From: Deltaproteobacteria bacterium
Lineage (GTDB): Bacteria > Myxococcota_A > Polyangia > Palsa-1104 > JAEUJZ01
Assembly: GCA_017990795.1 (NCBI GenBank)
Contig: JAGNNG010000134.1
Coordinates: 1-6,010 of the forward strand
Direction: 5' to 3'
DNA: 6,010 bases
Positions within the stretch are counted from its first letter, which is position 1; every line of letters starts with the position of its first letter. Below the pieces are notes generated by a model, which saw only the letters and a list, made by a program, of their open reading frames with translations, was not told where the DNA came from and ran no database searches. Below, piece by piece: positions 5,445 through 6,010 of the stretch. The position numbers were made by a program, and so were the translations under genes.

Positions 5445-5651
5445 ATGAAGAAGCTTCTTGGCATTGCGCTCGCGGGTATGCTGATCAGCACTGCAGCTTG
5501 TGGCCCCAAGGCTCAGGCTGGCGGTGACACCACCAAGATTGCCCCCCCTGCTGGTGGCGCTGCTCCTGCTGGTGGTGCTCCTGCTGGTGGCGCTCCTGCT
5601 GGCACGGACCCAGCGGCCAATCCAGGCTCGGCCCCAGCTCCCGTCGGCTAG
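5445..5651 (+). CDS. Small Ala/Gly/Pro-rich lipoprotein
   Basis: A 68-residue protein with a classic lipoprotein signal: MKK, a hydrophobic core, and a lipobox TAAC with the lipidated Cys19. The mature chain is about 50 residues, has no predicted fold, and is dominated by a PAGGA repeat (residues 35-53). The remainder is also Ala/Pro/Gly-rich. It is expected in the cell envelope, anchored by lipid with a flexible tail. Function is unknown. A strong promoter, strong ribosome site and strong terminator make it a short monocistronic unit that looks highly expressed, similar in layout but not in sequence to E. coli lpp. An in-frame extension upstream to 5247 is open but would bury the signal, so it is rejected. 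Confidence 0.85.
   Translation: MKKLLGIALAGMLISTAACGPKAQAGGDTTKIAPPAGGAAPAGGAPAGGAPAGTDPAANPGSAPAPVG
5547..5603 (+). repeat. Tandem 15-bp coding repeat (PAGGA)
   Basis: The unit CCTGCTGGTGGCGCT occurs at 5547-5561. It recurs after a GCT insert as 5565-5579 (one T for C change) and as 5580-5594, followed by a partial unit at 5595-5603. It encodes PAGGA inside the small lipoprotein. Near-identical DNA units suggest recent slippage or duplication, and copy number may vary among strains. Confidence 0.8.
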
Positions 5652-5669
5652 GCTTAGGTTGTTGTGGTG

Positions 5670-5713
5670 CGGCGCACTCTGGCTACATTGGCCAGGGCTG
5701 CGCCGTTTTTTTT
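5670..5713 (+). terminator. Rho-independent terminator after the lipoprotein gene
   Basis: CGGCGCA-CTCTGGC at 5670-5683 pairs with GCCAGGG-C-TGCGCCG at 5691-5705, a GC-rich stem of about 14 pairs with one bulged C (5698) and a 7-base loop. Eight Ts follow at 5706-5713. It starts 19 bases after the lipoprotein stop and isolates that unit from the next gene. Confidence 0.9.
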
Positions 5714-5731
5714 GGCGTGGGGAATGCCTAG

Positions 5732-5756
5732 CTGCCTGGTCCGGACCGCCCGGCAG
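5732..5756. repeat. Dyad in the spacer before the last gene
   Basis: CTGCC at 5732-5736 pairs with GGCAG at 5752-5756, around a perfect 10-bp palindrome GGTCCGGACC at 5738-5747. It lies 45-70 bases before the ATG at 5802, where an operator could be. No clear promoter boxes were identified around it. Confidence 0.3.
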
Positions 5757-5801
5757 TGCCTTGGCTAGCCACCGTTTTGCATCCCGTGTATCGTCTGAGT
5801 C

Positions 5802-6010
5802 ATGCCGACAGTTGATTTCGACTTTCAGCGCTACGTGGCTCGCAAAAAAGGCGCGCGCGCGGCTCAGGTACGTGAGGGTGCGGCGTATGCCTACCCGGGG
5901 GATGTGCGGCTGCTGCGTACGCTCGACAAGCTACGCCCCGTGTCGCTGGTGCTAGAGGAGACCGGGCGACTGTGGAAGAGCGTCGCACGGGCGGAGGTGC
6001 TGGGCACGGC
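5802..6010 (+). CDS. Partial gene, start of a probable M48-family metallopeptidase
   Basis: The frame stays open from ATG 5802 to the window end, giving 69 residues. The opening (VDFDFQRYVARKKGAR), then REGAAYAYPGD, TLDKLRPVSLVLEETGRLWKS and AEVLGTA, resembles, from memory, the N-terminus of M48 zinc metallopeptidases found in myxobacteria. In those proteins the HEXXH zinc site comes later, beyond this window, so no catalytic residue can be seen. No signal peptide is present. The Shine-Dalgarno is weak (only GAG nearby), so the start is less certain than for the other genes. It follows a strong terminator and should have its own promoter. Confidence 0.5.
   Translation, partial: MPTVDFDFQRYVARKKGARAAQVREGAAYAYPGDVRLLRTLDKLRPVSLVLEETGRLWKSVARAEVLGT

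Overview
The window is GC-rich and most likely comes from a Myxococcota (myxobacterium or relative) chromosome. The best evidence is a complete retron whose reverse transcriptase closely resembles, from memory, the Mx162/Sa163-type enzymes of Myxococcus and Stigmatella. A predicted membrane-anchored 'choice-of-anchor X'-like protein and a start resembling myxobacterial M48 peptidases fit the same group. No database search was possible, so the taxon is an inference.

Layout: (1) Bases 1-150 are the 3' end of a + strand gene whose last 49 residues look like a WGR domain. (2) Bases 151-307 are an AT-rich spacer with possible promoter and dyad elements. (3) Bases about 308-603 form a retron msr-msd non-coding RNA. 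Long outer a1/a2 repeats enclose two msr hairpins and an msd with a perfect 30-bp stem. (4) Bases 749-2185 encode the 478-residue retron reverse transcriptase. (5) A convergent gene (2608-2192, - strand) encodes a small thioredoxin-fold protein with CGGS instead of CXXC. (6) Bases 2609-3047 are non-coding, with weak promoter candidates and an 11-bp direct repeat. (7) A two-gene operon (3048-5240) encodes a secreted alpha/beta-hydrolase-like protein and, 15 bases later, a membrane-anchored beta-rich protein. (8) Bases 5362-5713 form a self-contained unit of promoter, 68-residue lipoprotein gene and strong terminator. (9) From 5802 to the window end is the start of a probable M48 metallopeptidase.

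The retron RNA and RT should work together: the RT primes from a branching guanosine next to a1 and copies the msd into a branched RNA-linked single-stranded DNA of roughly 130-160 nt. No same-strand effector gene follows the RT, since the next gene faces it. The possible partners are therefore the upstream WGR-type gene or the RT's own N-terminal extension of about 170 residues. The remaining genes concern the cell envelope: a secreted hydrolase with its anchored neighbour, a small abundant-looking lipoprotein, and a likely protease. The retron is the most interesting system here. It belongs to a known family, but this msd sequence and its neighbourhood may be undescribed.
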